From CAVSRC01 sp963762605 (GTDB taxonomy: Bacteria; Pseudomonadota; Alphaproteobacteria; Rhizobiales; Kaistiaceae), in NCBI GenBank assembly GCA_963762605.1, contig CAVXLJ010000025.1, positions 1 through 64,000 on the forward strand: a DNA stretch of 64,000 nt, written 5' to 3'. The notes beneath the pieces were generated by a model. The model made no database searches and had not been told where the DNA came from. It was given only the letters and a program-made list of their open reading frames with translations. Position 1 is the first letter of the stretch, and the number at the start of each line of letters is the position of its first letter. The position numbers and the translations under genes were made by a program. Shown piece by piece: positions 56,976 to 64,000 of this stretch.

Positions 56976-57893
56976 TCAGGCCACCGATCGGCTGGGATTG
57001 AACAAGTTCTCGCGCCGTCCCGTTACGCCGGGATTAAGGCGGAATAGTCCGCCGGCATCGGGACTCTTGAGGAAATCGGAAGTCTTGAAGTCGACGGTAG
57101 CCGAAGTAAACAGCAAAACATCAAGCGCCTCGCCGCCGAACGCAACACTTGACGGGCGCCGGACCGGCGTGGAAACAGTCCGCAGCAAGGCTCCCGATGG
57201 CGAATACTGCTGAATACACCACCCGTCCCATTTGGCGGTCCAAATGTTACCATCGGCGTCAATAGCCATGCCGTCAGGATAGCCATACGCCTCATCATGC
57301 CGGACCAAGACTTCCTGGCCCGAGAGACGCCCAGATTCCGCATCGAAATCAAATACATAAGTCACAAGACCGACGGTGTCGTTGAGATACATCCTGGAGC
57401 CGTCGGGCGACCAGCCGATGCCGTTGGGCAGCTTCAACTCGAGCCCCATATCTTCCACGCTGCCGTCCGGATCGATCCGAAAGAGCCGACCGCCGGTGAA
57501 TGCCTCGGGGCCGTAATAATCGTCGATCATCGAGTTTATCCAGAAGCGGCCGCGCGCGTCGACTGCCCCGTCATTCAGCCGATAGATCGTTCCCGCCTGT
57601 CTTGGCGCTGCAAACGGCTGCAGCACGCCGGTCTCAAGGTGAAGCAACGAGACATTCATTCCGTTCGCCACGACAAGTTCGCCAGCGTCGATGGTCAGCC
57701 CGATGCAGCCGACGCGCTCGGGCAAGACCCACTGCCCGGTCTGCCGCGCCAGGGCCAAGTTAAACCGGCAAATGCGCTGGCGGCGAATGTCGAGCCAAAA
57801 TAGATCGCCGCTGCGCCAGTCCCAGATCGGTCCCTCGCCGAGTGTCGCATTGCATTGGTGAATGCATTGAATTTCCTGAAGATTTGGAGTCAC
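56976..57893 (-). CDS. SMP-30/gluconolactonase-family lactonase
   Basis: A 305-residue six-bladed propeller. Metal ligands are in TLGEGPIWDWRSGDLFWLDI (Glu), YRLNDGAVDARGRFWINSM (Asn/Asp), LPNGIGWSPDGSRMYLNDT and YPDGMAIDADGNIWTAKWDG (Asp). It hydrolyses a sugar lactone to the acid. The start is GTG. It is divergent from the zinc dehydrogenase and shares the operator at 58018-58037. With the SDR it forms a standard aldose dehydrogenase/lactonase pair. Confidence 0.92.
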   Translation of the reverse strand: MTPNLQEIQCIHQCNATLGEGPIWDWRSGDLFWLDIRRQRICRFNLALARQTGQWVLPERVGCIGLTIDAGELVVANGMNVSLLHLETGVLQPFAAPRQAGTIYRLNDGAVDARGRFWINSMIDDYYGPEAFTGGRLFRIDPDGSVEDMGLELKLPNGIGWSPDGSRMYLNDTVGLVTYVFDFDAESGRLSGQEVLVRHDEAYGYPDGMAIDADGNIWTAKWDGWCIQQYSPSGALLRTVSTPVRRPSSVAFGGEALDVLLFTSATVDFKTSDFLKSPDAGGLFRLNPGVTGRRENLFNPSRSVA

Positions 57894-58017
57894 GTCGTCT
57901 CTCCGATCTCACCCCTTCGGCGCGGGTCTCGTTTCAGGCGTATCACCTTAGCAGCCAGATAAGACCTGTCGGGCTGGAGAACGCACTTGGGCGTGAAGGC
58001 GATCTTCTCACTTGCCC

Positions 58018-58037
58018 AGACATATGATGTCTGATAA
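58018..58037. promoter_or_regulatory. FadR-type operator in the lactonase/dehydrogenase divergent region
   Basis: AGACAT-ATG-ATGTCT (58018-58032) is a perfect 6+6 dyad, and 58021-58037 is the exact reverse complement of 56684-56700. A TTGACA box for the lactonase direction lies at 58048-58053 on the minus strand, so the operator would sit over its -10 region. The remaining gap to 58237 shows nothing else. Confidence 0.7.
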
Positions 58038-58237
58038 GACGCCGTTATGTCAAGCTGGGGACTAGGGACAGGCTGCGGACCAGGGACTCGAAACGGCGAA
58101 TTGGACTCCTTTGTCGAATGGCGCGGCAGCCACTGCGCCGCCGACATTTGCGCGGGTGCCGTAGTCGCCTTCGCCTCGCTCGACAGGCTGGTCGCTGCGC
58201 CACACCTGCGGTGCATGCGGCTGACCGCATTGATCGA

Positions 58238-59266
58238 ATGAAGGAGGCGAACCTGATCGGCGTCACCAAACGAAGCGAGGCCTGCTGCGATGTCGGCTTG
58301 GTCGAGCGGCCCGAACCCCGGTTGGCGCCGGGCATAGTCATCCTGAAGACCGCGGGCGCAGGGATCTGCGGGACGGATCTGCATATCTTCAAGAACGAGT
58401 ACAAGAGCGTGCCGCCCGTCGTCATGGGTCACGAAGTGTGCGGCTATGTCGAGCAAATCGGCGAAGGCGTCGATTCGTCTCTGATCGGAAAGAGGTTCGT
58501 TGCCGAACCATTCTACTCGACGTGTGGCCGGTGTTCTTATTGTCGTTCGGGCCAACCCAACCTCTGCCTTAGCCGCAAATCGATCGGCACGCATGTCGAC
58601 GGCGCCATGGCGCCGCGCGTCGCTGTCCCGGCCATCAATCTTCACACCCCTCCGGAGTCAATGAGCGATGCGGCCGCCTCTTTGGCCGAACCTCTGGCGT
58701 GCGTCACCAATTGCCTCTACGGCGAATTTCCTTACGTCGAGCCGGGCGACGAGGTGTTGGTAATTGGCCCCGGCACCATTGGACTGCTTGCGGCGCAAGT
58801 GGCTCGGATCATGGGAGGCAATGTCGTGATCCGCGGAACCGAGCGCGATCGTCAGAGATTGGACACTGCGGAAAAGCTCGGCTTCAAGATCAGCCTCGTT
58901 GGGGATGACTTGCCAAAAGACAGCGTCGACGTCGCGATCGAATGTTCCGGCAACGCGCATGGATACGCTGAGGCGCTGCAATTTCTGAGCAAGACGGGCC
59001 AGCTGATCCAATTGGGGCTTGCGGGCACCGACCTCACTCTTCCCATGGATCTGGTCTGCTACAAGGAGATCGCGATTACCTCCGGTTTTGGTTCAACACC
59101 CCGTTCATGGCGACGGGCCCTGAAGCTGATGCACTCGGGGAAACTCGATCTGCAGATCCTGGTGACCGCCGTACTACCTCTTTCCAAATGGAAGGAAGCG
59201 TTTGATCGCGGCTTCGCACTCGATGGCATCAAGTTTGTTCTCGATCCCCGGCTCGACGCACGATGA
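58238..59266 (+). CDS. Zinc-dependent medium-chain alcohol/polyol dehydrogenase
   Basis: From ATG 58238 the product is 342 residues. Catalytic zinc: GICGTDLHIF (Cys) and MGHEVCGYV (His-Glu). Structural zinc: CGRCSYCRSGQPNLC (four Cys). Cofactor site: VLVIGPGTIGLLAAQVARI. This is the sorbitol/threonine dehydrogenase-like MDR group that oxidises polyols or sugar acids with NAD(P)+. There is no ribosome site before the ATG and an AGGAGG lies just after it, so the true start may differ. First gene of the plus-strand oxidation operon. Confidence 0.88.
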   Translation: MKEANLIGVTKRSEACCDVGLVERPEPRLAPGIVILKTAGAGICGTDLHIFKNEYKSVPPVVMGHEVCGYVEQIGEGVDSSLIGKRFVAEPFYSTCGRCSYCRSGQPNLCLSRKSIGTHVDGAMAPRVAVPAINLHTPPESMSDAAASLAEPLACVTNCLYGEFPYVEPGDEVLVIGPGTIGLLAAQVARIMGGNVVIRGTERDRQRLDTAEKLGFKISLVGDDLPKDSVDVAIECSGNAHGYAEALQFLSKTGQLIQLGLAGTDLTLPMDLVCYKEIAITSGFGSTPRSWRRALKLMHSGKLDLQILVTAVLPLSKWKEAFDRGFALDGIKFVLDPRLDAR

Positions 59267-59421
59267 GCGCGCCATCGGACGATGTCTTCGATCCCTTTCC
59301 GCGGTCGACGAGGATTTCGACTTGGAGTGACGGCCTGGCGCCACGATTTTGGATCATCCATCTTCTTTCGGGCACGCCCGTTGCGGTGCCGTAACACAAG
59401 AGCCGAGCCACAGGATCAAAC

Positions 59422-60402
59422 ATGAGCCCCGCAAACAAGAAAAACTCCGCGGACTATTTGCGGCTGTATCGCCAGATGGCGCGCATCCGCGTGTTCGAGG
59501 AAAATGCCAATCAGCTTTACCTCTCGGCGAAAATGCCGGGGCTGACGCACATGTATGCCGGAGAGGAAGCCGTAGCCGTCGGCATCTGCGAGGCGCTGGA
59601 GGTTAGTGACAAGATCACCTCCACCCACCGCGGCCATGGGCACTGCGTGGCCAAGGGCGCTGAATTCAAACAAATGTTCTGCGAGCTCCTCGGCAAGGCC
59701 GAGGGCTACTGCCGCGGCAAGGGCGGCTCGATGCACATTGCGGATCAGGCTAACGGCAACCTTGGCGCCAATGCGATCGTCGGTGGCTCCGCCGGCATCG
59801 CCACGGGCGCGGCGCTGTCGGCCAAGCGCCTGGGGACGACGGATGTGGTCGTCTGCTTTTTCGGTGATGGCGCGCTCGGTCAGGGGCTGCTGTACGAGGT
59901 CATGAACATGGCGGCGCTTTGGAAGCTGCCGGTGATCTATGCGTGCGAGAACAACCTCTATGGCGAGTACACCAAGGTCGAGGAGATGGCCGCTGGCGCA
60001 TTGACGGCCCGCGCCGCCGCTTTCGGCATCGAGACTCACGTCGTGGATGGGCAGGACGTGCTCGCCGTCAACCAGCTGGCGCAGGACCTGGTCATGCGCG
60101 CGCGCAAAGGCGAAGGGCCATTCTTCGTCCAGCTCGATACTTATCGCTACTACGGCCACCACGTCGGCGATATCAACCGCGAATACTATCGGTCGAAGGA
60201 AGAAGAGGCCTTGTGGAAGTCCGAGCGCGATCCGATCAAGAACTTCGGCGCGTGGCTGATCGACCAGAAGATCGCCTCCGAGGACGAACTGAAAGCGATT
60301 GACGAGGCCGTGCGCGCCGAAGCCGAGGCCGCCGTCGCCTATGCGCTGGCCGCGCCCTACCCGGATGCGGCGGAAGTCCACATGCACGTCTATGCAGCCT
60401 GA
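59422..60402 (+). CDS. Thiamine-diphosphate dehydrogenase complex E1, alpha subunit
   Basis: A 326-residue E1-alpha of the PDH/acetoin-dehydrogenase (AcoA) type: GHGHCVAKGAEF, GKGGSMHIADQANGNLGANAIVGGS, thiamine-diphosphate motif GDGALGQGLLYEVMNMAALWKLPVIYACENN, and the loop region YRYYGHHVGD. In mitochondrial-type E1 the equivalent loop carries regulatory serines, here partly replaced. It pairs with the beta subunit whose gene follows. The neighbourhood has no 2-oxoacid-specific genes, so the substrate may be an acetoin-like hydroxyketone or a 2-oxo sugar acid. Confidence 0.92.
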   Translation: MSPANKKNSADYLRLYRQMARIRVFEENANQLYLSAKMPGLTHMYAGEEAVAVGICEALEVSDKITSTHRGHGHCVAKGAEFKQMFCELLGKAEGYCRGKGGSMHIADQANGNLGANAIVGGSAGIATGAALSAKRLGTTDVVVCFFGDGALGQGLLYEVMNMAALWKLPVIYACENNLYGEYTKVEEMAAGALTARAAAFGIETHVVDGQDVLAVNQLAQDLVMRARKGEGPFFVQLDTYRYYGHHVGDINREYYRSKEEEALWKSERDPIKNFGAWLIDQKIASEDELKAIDEAVRAEAEAAVAYALAAPYPDAAEVHMHVYAA

Positions 60403-60412
60403 GGAGATGGCG

Positions 60413-61411
60413 GTGCGCGAGATCACCCTGTCCAAAGCGGTCAATGAGGCGATTGCCGAAGAAATGCGTCGCGACCCGAAAGTCTTCGTGATGGGCGAGG
60501 ACGTGGCCGAGGCCGGAACGCCTTTCAAGGTTCTGTCAGGCCTCGTCGAGGAATTCGGCACAATGCGTATCGTTGATACGCCCATTTCCGAGCCCGGCTT
60601 CATGGGAATTGCGGTCGGCGCCGCGATGACCGGGTTGCGTCCCATTGTGGACCTGATGTTCGGCGACTTCCTCTTCCTCGTAATGGATCAGCTCTGCAAT
60701 CAGGCGGCCAAGACACATTACATGTCGGGCGGCAAGCTGAAGGCACCCTTGGTGCTGCGCACCAACCTTGGCGCCACCCGACGATCGGCGGCGCAGCATT
60801 CGCAGTCCCTGCATGCCCTGGTGGCTCATATTCCGGGACTGAAGGTCGCCCTGCCGTCCTCCGCCTACGAAGCCAAAGGCCTGATGAAGACTGCGATCCG
60901 AGACGACAACCCGGTCGTGATCTTCGAAGACAAGCTGATGTATAACGACAAGGCACCGGTACCGGAGGAAGAATACTTGATCCCCTTCGGGGCGGCCAAC
61001 ATTCTCCGCACCGGCTCCGACATCACGCTTGTCGCCACCTCTTCCATGGTGCAGGTCGCCCAGAAGGCAGCAGAGATGCTGGCCGCCGAGAGCGGCATTA
61101 GCGCCGAGGTCATCGACCCGCGCACCATCGTGCCGCTGGATGAGGAAACGATCCTGAGGTCGGTGCGAAAGACGGGCCGGGCCATTGTCATTGACGAGGG
61201 CTACCGGAGCTTCGGCGTTACTGCCGAGATCGCCAGCCGCATCAACGAAAAGGCGTTCTATCACCTCGACGCGCCCGTGCTGCGCATTGGGGCCATGGAT
61301 GTTCCGGTGCCCTTCTCGCCGGCTCTCGAAGATCTGACCGTGCCGACGCCTCAGATTGTCGTCGAGCGCGCACTCCAATCCGTGAAGGGCGAGCTGTCTG
61401 ATGCCGCGTGA
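60413..61411 (+). CDS. Thiamine-diphosphate dehydrogenase complex E1, beta subunit
   Basis: The start is taken as GTG 60413, six bases after GAGGAG, giving MREITLSKAVNEAIAEEM, the usual E1-beta start; ATGs at 60392 and 60407 are alternatives. About 332 residues with FVMGEDVAEAGTPFKV, RIVDTPISEPGFMGIAVGAAMTGLRP, LVLRTNLGATRRSAAQHSQSLHALVAHIPGLKV and VIDEGYRSFGVTAEIASRI. It completes the E1 active site with the alpha subunit and contacts the E2 peripheral-subunit-binding domain. Overlaps the E2-like start by 11 bases. Confidence 0.92.
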   Translation: MREITLSKAVNEAIAEEMRRDPKVFVMGEDVAEAGTPFKVLSGLVEEFGTMRIVDTPISEPGFMGIAVGAAMTGLRPIVDLMFGDFLFLVMDQLCNQAAKTHYMSGGKLKAPLVLRTNLGATRRSAAQHSQSLHALVAHIPGLKVALPSSAYEAKGLMKTAIRDDNPVVIFEDKLMYNDKAPVPEEEYLIPFGAANILRTGSDITLVATSSMVQVAQKAAEMLAAESGISAEVIDPRTIVPLDEETILRSVRKTGRAIVIDEGYRSFGVTAEIASRINEKAFYHLDAPVLRIGAMDVPVPFSPALEDLTVPTPQIVVERALQSVKGELSDAA

Positions 61412-62546
61412 GGTGATCATGCCTGCCCTCGGCATGGCGCAGCAGGCGGGCCTGATCGTCGCTTGGCTCAAGAAGCCGGGCGACGCGGTGAAGACGGGCG
61501 ACGCGCTGATGGAAGTCGAGACAGACAAGGCTGTCATGGAAGTCGAAGCCCAGGCCGACGGTTTTCTGACCGACGTCCGGGCTGCCGCCGGCGACACCGT
61601 GCCCATCGGCGACGTCATCGCGATGATTTCGGACAGCCCCGCCGGCTCGGGCTTGGCCCCTGCCCGGCCGGCAGAAGCCAAGCCTGCCGCAAGCGATCCA
61701 TCTTCGCTTGTCGCAGACAAGTCGGTCGTCGAGGCACCGGCGGGTCAGACGATCGCGGCGATCACAGCAGCAAATTCCGGGGCTCCGGCGCCTCGCGAGG
61801 CCAAGAGCGCCAACTCCGCCCCGGAACCTGCCCGAGCCGCGCCGGCACAGCCGAAACCCACGCTCCCCGGCGTGATGCGCGCGCCGAAACCTGTCGCCGC
61901 GCCGGAGGGAGGGGTGACCAGCCGGGTTCTCGCCTCGCCCAAGGCGCGCCGCCTGGCGGCGGAACAGGGGCTGGACCTGTCACGCTTGGTCGCGGCCGGC
62001 TTTGCCCAGCCTTATCACGTGCGCGATCTTGAGGTGCTGCGGGCCCTGCCCGCCGCACCCACCGTTTCGGCGACGGCGCCGCTTTCGCGCCACCTGACGG
62101 CCCGCGTGCGCGCCGACGGTTTCGCCGATTTCCTCGAGTGGATGCGCGATGAAACCGGCACCGCTCCAGATGCGACATCAGTTATGGCGGGCATGGCCGC
62201 CGCGGCTTTGCGCCAGGCTGCGTCGAACGAGCCGTTGACCGTCGCGGTAGAGGCCTTCGGCCGACAGCGTCATTTCGCCGATGCGGACCGGTGCGGGCTG
62301 GGGCTGGCGAAAGCCGCCGAACCCGCCGATGCCCCGGCGCTGATTCTGCGCGACCTACGTGGGACAGGCGTCACGGCCCTGCGGATCGGCGCGGAGGCCA
62401 CGCCCACGCTCAGCGTGTCGCGCGACGGTCCTGAAATCCTCATCACCCTCGAATGCGCCCCCGACCAGTTGCAGCCAGAAGCGGCCGTGGACTTGATTTC
62501 CGGTTTCGCCGGACGGCTGGCTGAGCCGCTCCGGCATCTTCTTTGA
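61401..62546 (+). CDS. E2-like protein: lipoyl and E3/E1-binding domains with degenerate acyltransferase
   Basis: 381 residues. Residues 1 to about 76 are a lipoyl domain (MPALGMAQQAGLIVAWLKKPGD, lipoylated Lys43 in ETDKAVMEVEA). Then an Ala/Pro linker, then a peripheral-subunit-binding domain near 165-205 (SRVLASPKARRLAAEQGLDLSRL). The last 165 or so residues align in layout with the 2-oxoacid acyltransferase domain (SRHLTARVRADG, ADRCGLGLAKAAE, PEILITLECAPDQL), but the C-terminal HxxxDG active site is absent and the domain is short. It can carry acyl groups and assemble E1/E3, but catalysis of CoA transfer is doubtful. Confidence 0.85.
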   Translation: MPREVIMPALGMAQQAGLIVAWLKKPGDAVKTGDALMEVETDKAVMEVEAQADGFLTDVRAAAGDTVPIGDVIAMISDSPAGSGLAPARPAEAKPAASDPSSLVADKSVVEAPAGQTIAAITAANSGAPAPREAKSANSAPEPARAAPAQPKPTLPGVMRAPKPVAAPEGGVTSRVLASPKARRLAAEQGLDLSRLVAAGFAQPYHVRDLEVLRALPAAPTVSATAPLSRHLTARVRADGFADFLEWMRDETGTAPDATSVMAGMAAAALRQAASNEPLTVAVEAFGRQRHFADADRCGLGLAKAAEPADAPALILRDLRGTGVTALRIGAEATPTLSVSRDGPEILITLECAPDQLQPEAAVDLISGFAGRLAEPLRHLL

Positions 62547-62560
62547 CAGCGGAGACAGCG

Positions 62561-63991
62561 ATGGACTTCACCGACCTCTACATCGACGGAACGTGGCGCG
62601 AAGGCGCGGCGCATGTGCGCTTCGACGTCATCAACCCCGCCACCGAGGAGCCCATCGCCTCCGTCGCGTCGGCCGAAATCGCCGACGCCGACGCAGCGCT
62701 CGACGCCGCCGATGCGGCATTTGCCGACTGGGCCGGCCGCAAGCCGCGCGAACGCTCGGAAGCCCTGCGCAAGGTGTTCGAGCTGATGACCGCGCGGCTG
62801 CCCGAATTCGCCCGCTTGATCACCCTGGAGAACGGCAAGGCCCGTGCCGACGCGATGGGCGAGGCGTTCTATGCCGTCGAATTCTTCCGCTGGTTCGCGG
62901 AAGAGGCGGTGCGCGCCGACGGACTCATCACCCACGCGCCTTCGTCTGGCGCGCGGATCATTGCGCAGCAGAAGCCCGCAGGGATCGCAGTGCTCGTCAC
63001 GCCGTGGAATTATCCCGCGGCCATGGGCACGCGCAAGATCGCGCCAGCATTGGCCGCTGGCTGTCCCGTGATCATCAAACCGGCGTCGGCAACTCCGTTG
63101 ACGATGCTTGCGCTGATGCCGCTGCTGGAAGAGGCCGGCGTGCCGAAGGGGGTCGTCAACGTCCTGCCGTCGAAGAGGAGCGGCGCGCTGGTCGACCACC
63201 TGCTGCATGATCCGCGCGTTCGGGTGGTCAGCTTCACCGGCTCCACCGAGGTCGGCCGCAAGCTGTTGCGCTCCGCCGCCGATCAAGTGCTGAAGCCGGC
63301 TATGGAGCTCGGCGGCAATGCACCGGTGATCGTGTTCGAAGACGCCGATATCGAGGCCGCGGTCGAAGGCGCCATGCTCGCCAAGATGCGCAATATTGGC
63401 GAAGCCTGCACGGCGGCCAACCGGTTCTATGTGCACGAGCGCGTCGCCGAAGAATTCACGCGCCGGCTCACCGAGAAGATGGCAGCGCTGAAGATGGGCA
63501 ACGGACTCGACGACGACGTCGATGTCGGTCCGCTCGTCAACGCCGAGACCCGCGACGCCGTCGCCGCATATGTCGACGACGCAATCGCCAAGGGCGCCGA
63601 GTTGCGGCTGGGCGGGGCGCTCCCCAATCAGCGCGGATTCTTCTACCCGCCGACCGTTCTCACCAAGGTGCCGCGCAACGCGGCCTGCGTCGCCGAAGAG
63701 ATTTTCGGTCCCGTTGTGGCGATCCAGACGTTTACCGAACAGGAAGACGTCATTGCGCGCGCCAACGACACGGAATACGGCCTGGTGGCCTACGTGTTCA
63801 CCGGCGATATGAAGCGCGGCATGCAGGTTTCCGAGCGGCTGGACTACGGCATGATAGGGCTCAACCGTGGTCTCGTTTCCGACCCGGCGGCACCGTTCGG
63901 CGGAACTAAGCAATCGGGGCTCGGTCGCGAGGGCGGGCACGAGGGCATGCTTGAATTCATGGAAACCCAGTACATATCGACCAACTGGTGA
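62561..63991 (+). CDS. NAD(P)-dependent aldehyde dehydrogenase
   Basis: ATG 62561 with GGAGA upstream gives 476 residues of the succinate-semialdehyde/glycolaldehyde dehydrogenase type. Key parts: TPWNYPAAMGTRKIAPALAAGCPVIIKPAS, FTGSTEVGRKLL, catalytic Glu in MELGGNAP, catalytic Cys in NIGEACTAANRFYV, and EEIFGPVVAIQTF. Last gene seen in the oxidation operon. If the E1 complex cleaves a hydroxyketone it would release an aldehyde, which this enzyme could oxidise. Confidence 0.93.
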   Translation: MDFTDLYIDGTWREGAAHVRFDVINPATEEPIASVASAEIADADAALDAADAAFADWAGRKPRERSEALRKVFELMTARLPEFARLITLENGKARADAMGEAFYAVEFFRWFAEEAVRADGLITHAPSSGARIIAQQKPAGIAVLVTPWNYPAAMGTRKIAPALAAGCPVIIKPASATPLTMLALMPLLEEAGVPKGVVNVLPSKRSGALVDHLLHDPRVRVVSFTGSTEVGRKLLRSAADQVLKPAMELGGNAPVIVFEDADIEAAVEGAMLAKMRNIGEACTAANRFYVHERVAEEFTRRLTEKMAALKMGNGLDDDVDVGPLVNAETRDAVAAYVDDAIAKGAELRLGGALPNQRGFFYPPTVLTKVPRNAACVAEEIFGPVVAIQTFTEQEDVIARANDTEYGLVAYVFTGDMKRGMQVSERLDYGMIGLNRGLVSDPAAPFGGTKQSGLGREGGHEGMLEFMETQYISTNW

Positions 63992-64000
63992 GGGACGCTA

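Overview
The window comes from a high-GC alphaproteobacterium, most likely of the Hyphomicrobiales (rhizobial order). The reasons are a cyclic beta-1,2-glucan synthase fragment, a BA14K protein, a FixJ-like response regulator fused to a CheB/CheR/histidine-kinase protein, a set of tiny stress proteins typical of that order (CsbD, DUF3309, GlsB/YeaQ), and very dense ABC and TRAP sugar transport. The assignment rests on gene content alone.

Layout. (1) 1-10.5 kb: envelope and stress genes: the N-terminal part of an NdvB-like protein, six very small proteins, a 1468-residue CheB-CheR-PAS-kinase-REC-REC-LuxR protein, a single-domain response regulator and a BA14K protein. (2) 10.8-16.3 kb: a putative acid-resistance set of glutamate decarboxylase, glutamate/GABA antiporter and a P-type proton ATPase split by an in-frame amber codon. 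(3) 16.3-18.2 kb: tRNA-Thr(CGT) followed by a scar of gene remnants, an IS481 tail and a chimeric HTH/old-yellow-enzyme reading frame. (4) 18.7-30.4 kb: uronate catabolism: a branched-chain-amino-acid-type ABC transporter, a FadR-type regulator, uxaC (frameshifted), a TRAP transporter, kdgF, kduI and kduD. (5) 30.6-39.0 kb: a sugar locus with an AGE-family isomerase, ABC transporter (ATPase gene frameshifted), LacI regulator, FGGY kinase and aldolase-like protein. (6) 39.2-49.2 kb: an acid-sugar locus with a RuBisCO-like protein, an SDR with an extra N-terminal domain, a YciI-like protein, a class II aldolase, a DUF1537 kinase, a VOC protein, a TRAP transporter and a LacI regulator. Two of its operons are driven by duplicated copies of one promoter. 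(7) 49.2-64 kb: an IS3 remnant, dihydrolipoamide dehydrogenase, and a sugar-oxidation locus with a FadR regulator, SDR, ABC transporter, SMP-30 lactonase, zinc dehydrogenase, E1-alpha/E1-beta/E2-like genes and an aldehyde dehydrogenase.

How it fits together. Regions 4-7 look like four independently regulated import-plus-catabolism modules for plant-derived sugars and sugar acids. All five transport operons carry a strong hairpin directly after the solute-binding-protein gene. The best candidates for undescribed biology are the RuBisCO-like/DUF1537 locus and the 51-64 kb oxidation locus, whose E2-like protein has lipoyl and E3-binding domains but no recognisable acyltransferase active site. 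Several genes carry single-base lesions (premature TGA in ndvB, TAG in the ATPase gene, +1 frameshifts in uxaC and the sugar ABC ATPase). This is either real decay or sequence error, and raw reads would decide.
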